Assembly: GCF_002017875.1 (NCBI RefSeq)
Contig: NZ_MUFV01000007.1
Coordinates: 1-60,822 of the forward strand
Origin: Deinococcus sp. LM3
GTDB lineage: Bacteria > Deinococcota > Deinococci > Deinococcales > Deinococcaceae
Reading direction: 5' to 3'
DNA length: 60,822 nt
Part shown: positions 60,231 to 60,822 of the stretch, piece by piece
Position numbering within the stretch: position 1 is the first letter of the stretch
How the letters are laid out: each line of letters begins with the position of its first letter
Notes under the pieces: generated by a model
Told to the model about the DNA's origin: nothing
What the model saw: the letters and a program-made list of their open reading frames with translations, nothing else
The model's database searches: none
Made by a program: the position numbers and the translations under genes

Positions 60231-60822
60231 ATGCTGCCAGCCTGGCAACCCACCCGGTGGACCCGCGAACAGATGGAAGAACGGCGACTGTTCGCTGAAC
60301 CGTATCTCCGCGCAGGGGAGCTGAGCTCCACCCAGATCGCCGAACGGTGCGGCGTCAGCAGCAGTGCCGTTCGACGATGGCGACAACGTCTGCGCACGCA
60401 GGGCTCTCTTGAAGCCACCATTGCTCCAGGCCGCACACCACGACTGACGGACGCTCAGAGCGCCCAGATCATGACGATCCTCAGCGCGGGGCCGGGCCCC
60501 GCGCAGGCCCCGAATGCCCGCTGGACGTGCCCACAGGTGCGCGAGCTGATCGGCCAGACCTACGACGTGTGGTACGACGTCGATCACCTCAGTCGGCTCT
60601 TACGGCAGTGGGGATTCACACCACAGAAACCGATGAGGCGGGCACGAGAACAGGATCAGGAGGCCCTCGTCAGCTGGGTGGACACCACGGTGCCCGAGTT
60701 GGAAAAAAAAAGTTGAGGCCGGAGAAACACTCGTCTTCATCGATGAGGTGGGCTTCAGCTTGAAGCCCACCGTGACCCGCACCTGGGCCCCTGTGGTCAG
60801 ACGCCCGTGTTGGTATCCAAGC
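60231..60822 (+). mobile_element. Second IS630-like element, transposase 5' part, runs off the window
   Basis: ATG 60231. The HTH domain is clear (LSSTQIAERCGVSSSAVRRW, RQRLRTQGSLEATIAPGRTP), then a second winged domain (WTCPQVRELIGQTYDVWYDV, HLSRLLRQWGFTPQKPMRRA). The first frame stops at TGA 60714 just after nine A residues (60703-60711). The catalytic part continues in the +1 frame as EAGETLVFIDEVGFSLKPTV. Slippage on the A9 run is a known way for IS630 members to make the full enzyme. Different subgroup from the element at 58021. Confidence 0.8.

Overview
The window looks like Deinococcus DNA. It is very GC-rich, and several starts have a TAnnnT hexamer 5-8 nt before the ATG with no Shine-Dalgarno, as in leaderless transcripts. 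Gene content also fits: an AIM24 protein, a XerD-like integrase and BTAD/TPR regulators. Most of it is a damaged siphovirus-type prophage carrying cargo islands and broken at its right end by transposons.

Left arm (1-8.4 kb). A truncated gene, a TPR protein with three frame breaks, and a tiny exported peptide (2029-2154, closed by a strong terminator) lie beside two divergent XRE-type regulators. A 20-bp operator-like site upstream of the TPR gene is matched at 19/20 positions by one upstream of the leftward repressor. Together they resemble a receptor/peptide/repressor switch of RRNPP type, a layout known mainly from Firmicutes. Next come a membrane protein, a degenerate tRNA-like sequence, an AIM24 gene, a tyrosine integrase and an unknown gene.

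Early region (8.4-25.5 kb). Small phage genes, mostly joined by 4-nt ATGA/GTGA overlaps, include an antirepressor, a replication initiator with a lambda-like origin inside its gene, a winged-helix protein, a VRR-NUC nuclease, a LuxR-type HTH protein, a zinc-ribbon protein and a protein phosphatase. Inserted among them are a HigBA module, a histidine kinase/response regulator pair and a peroxiredoxin.

Cargo island (25.5-31.6 kb). Flanked by 55-bp direct repeats of the preceding gene's 3' end, it holds an Ig-domain lipoprotein, a transposase remnant, a short COG4315-like protein and a two-gene unit with a 925-aa BTAD-STAND-TPR regulator. A MazEF-like pair follows.

Late region (32.3-53.9 kb). 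A strong promoter precedes terminase, portal (apparent ATC start), protease/scaffold, capsid, connector and tail genes, with a canonical -1 frameshift site in the tail chaperone gene. A low-GC lipoprotein gene interrupts before a very long tape-measure gene. No tail-tip, fibre or lysis genes follow; a Tn3-family transposon starts within 50 bp.

Right end (53.9-60.8 kb). Tn3 tnpA/tnpR, a small lipoprotein gene split by an IS630-like element, a broken unknown gene and the start of a second IS630-like element.

Data caveat. Many genes are broken by one-base losses, and nearly all that can be resolved shift the frame in the same direction at short G/C runs. This looks more like consensus under-calling than decay, so genes called frameshifted may be intact in the organism.
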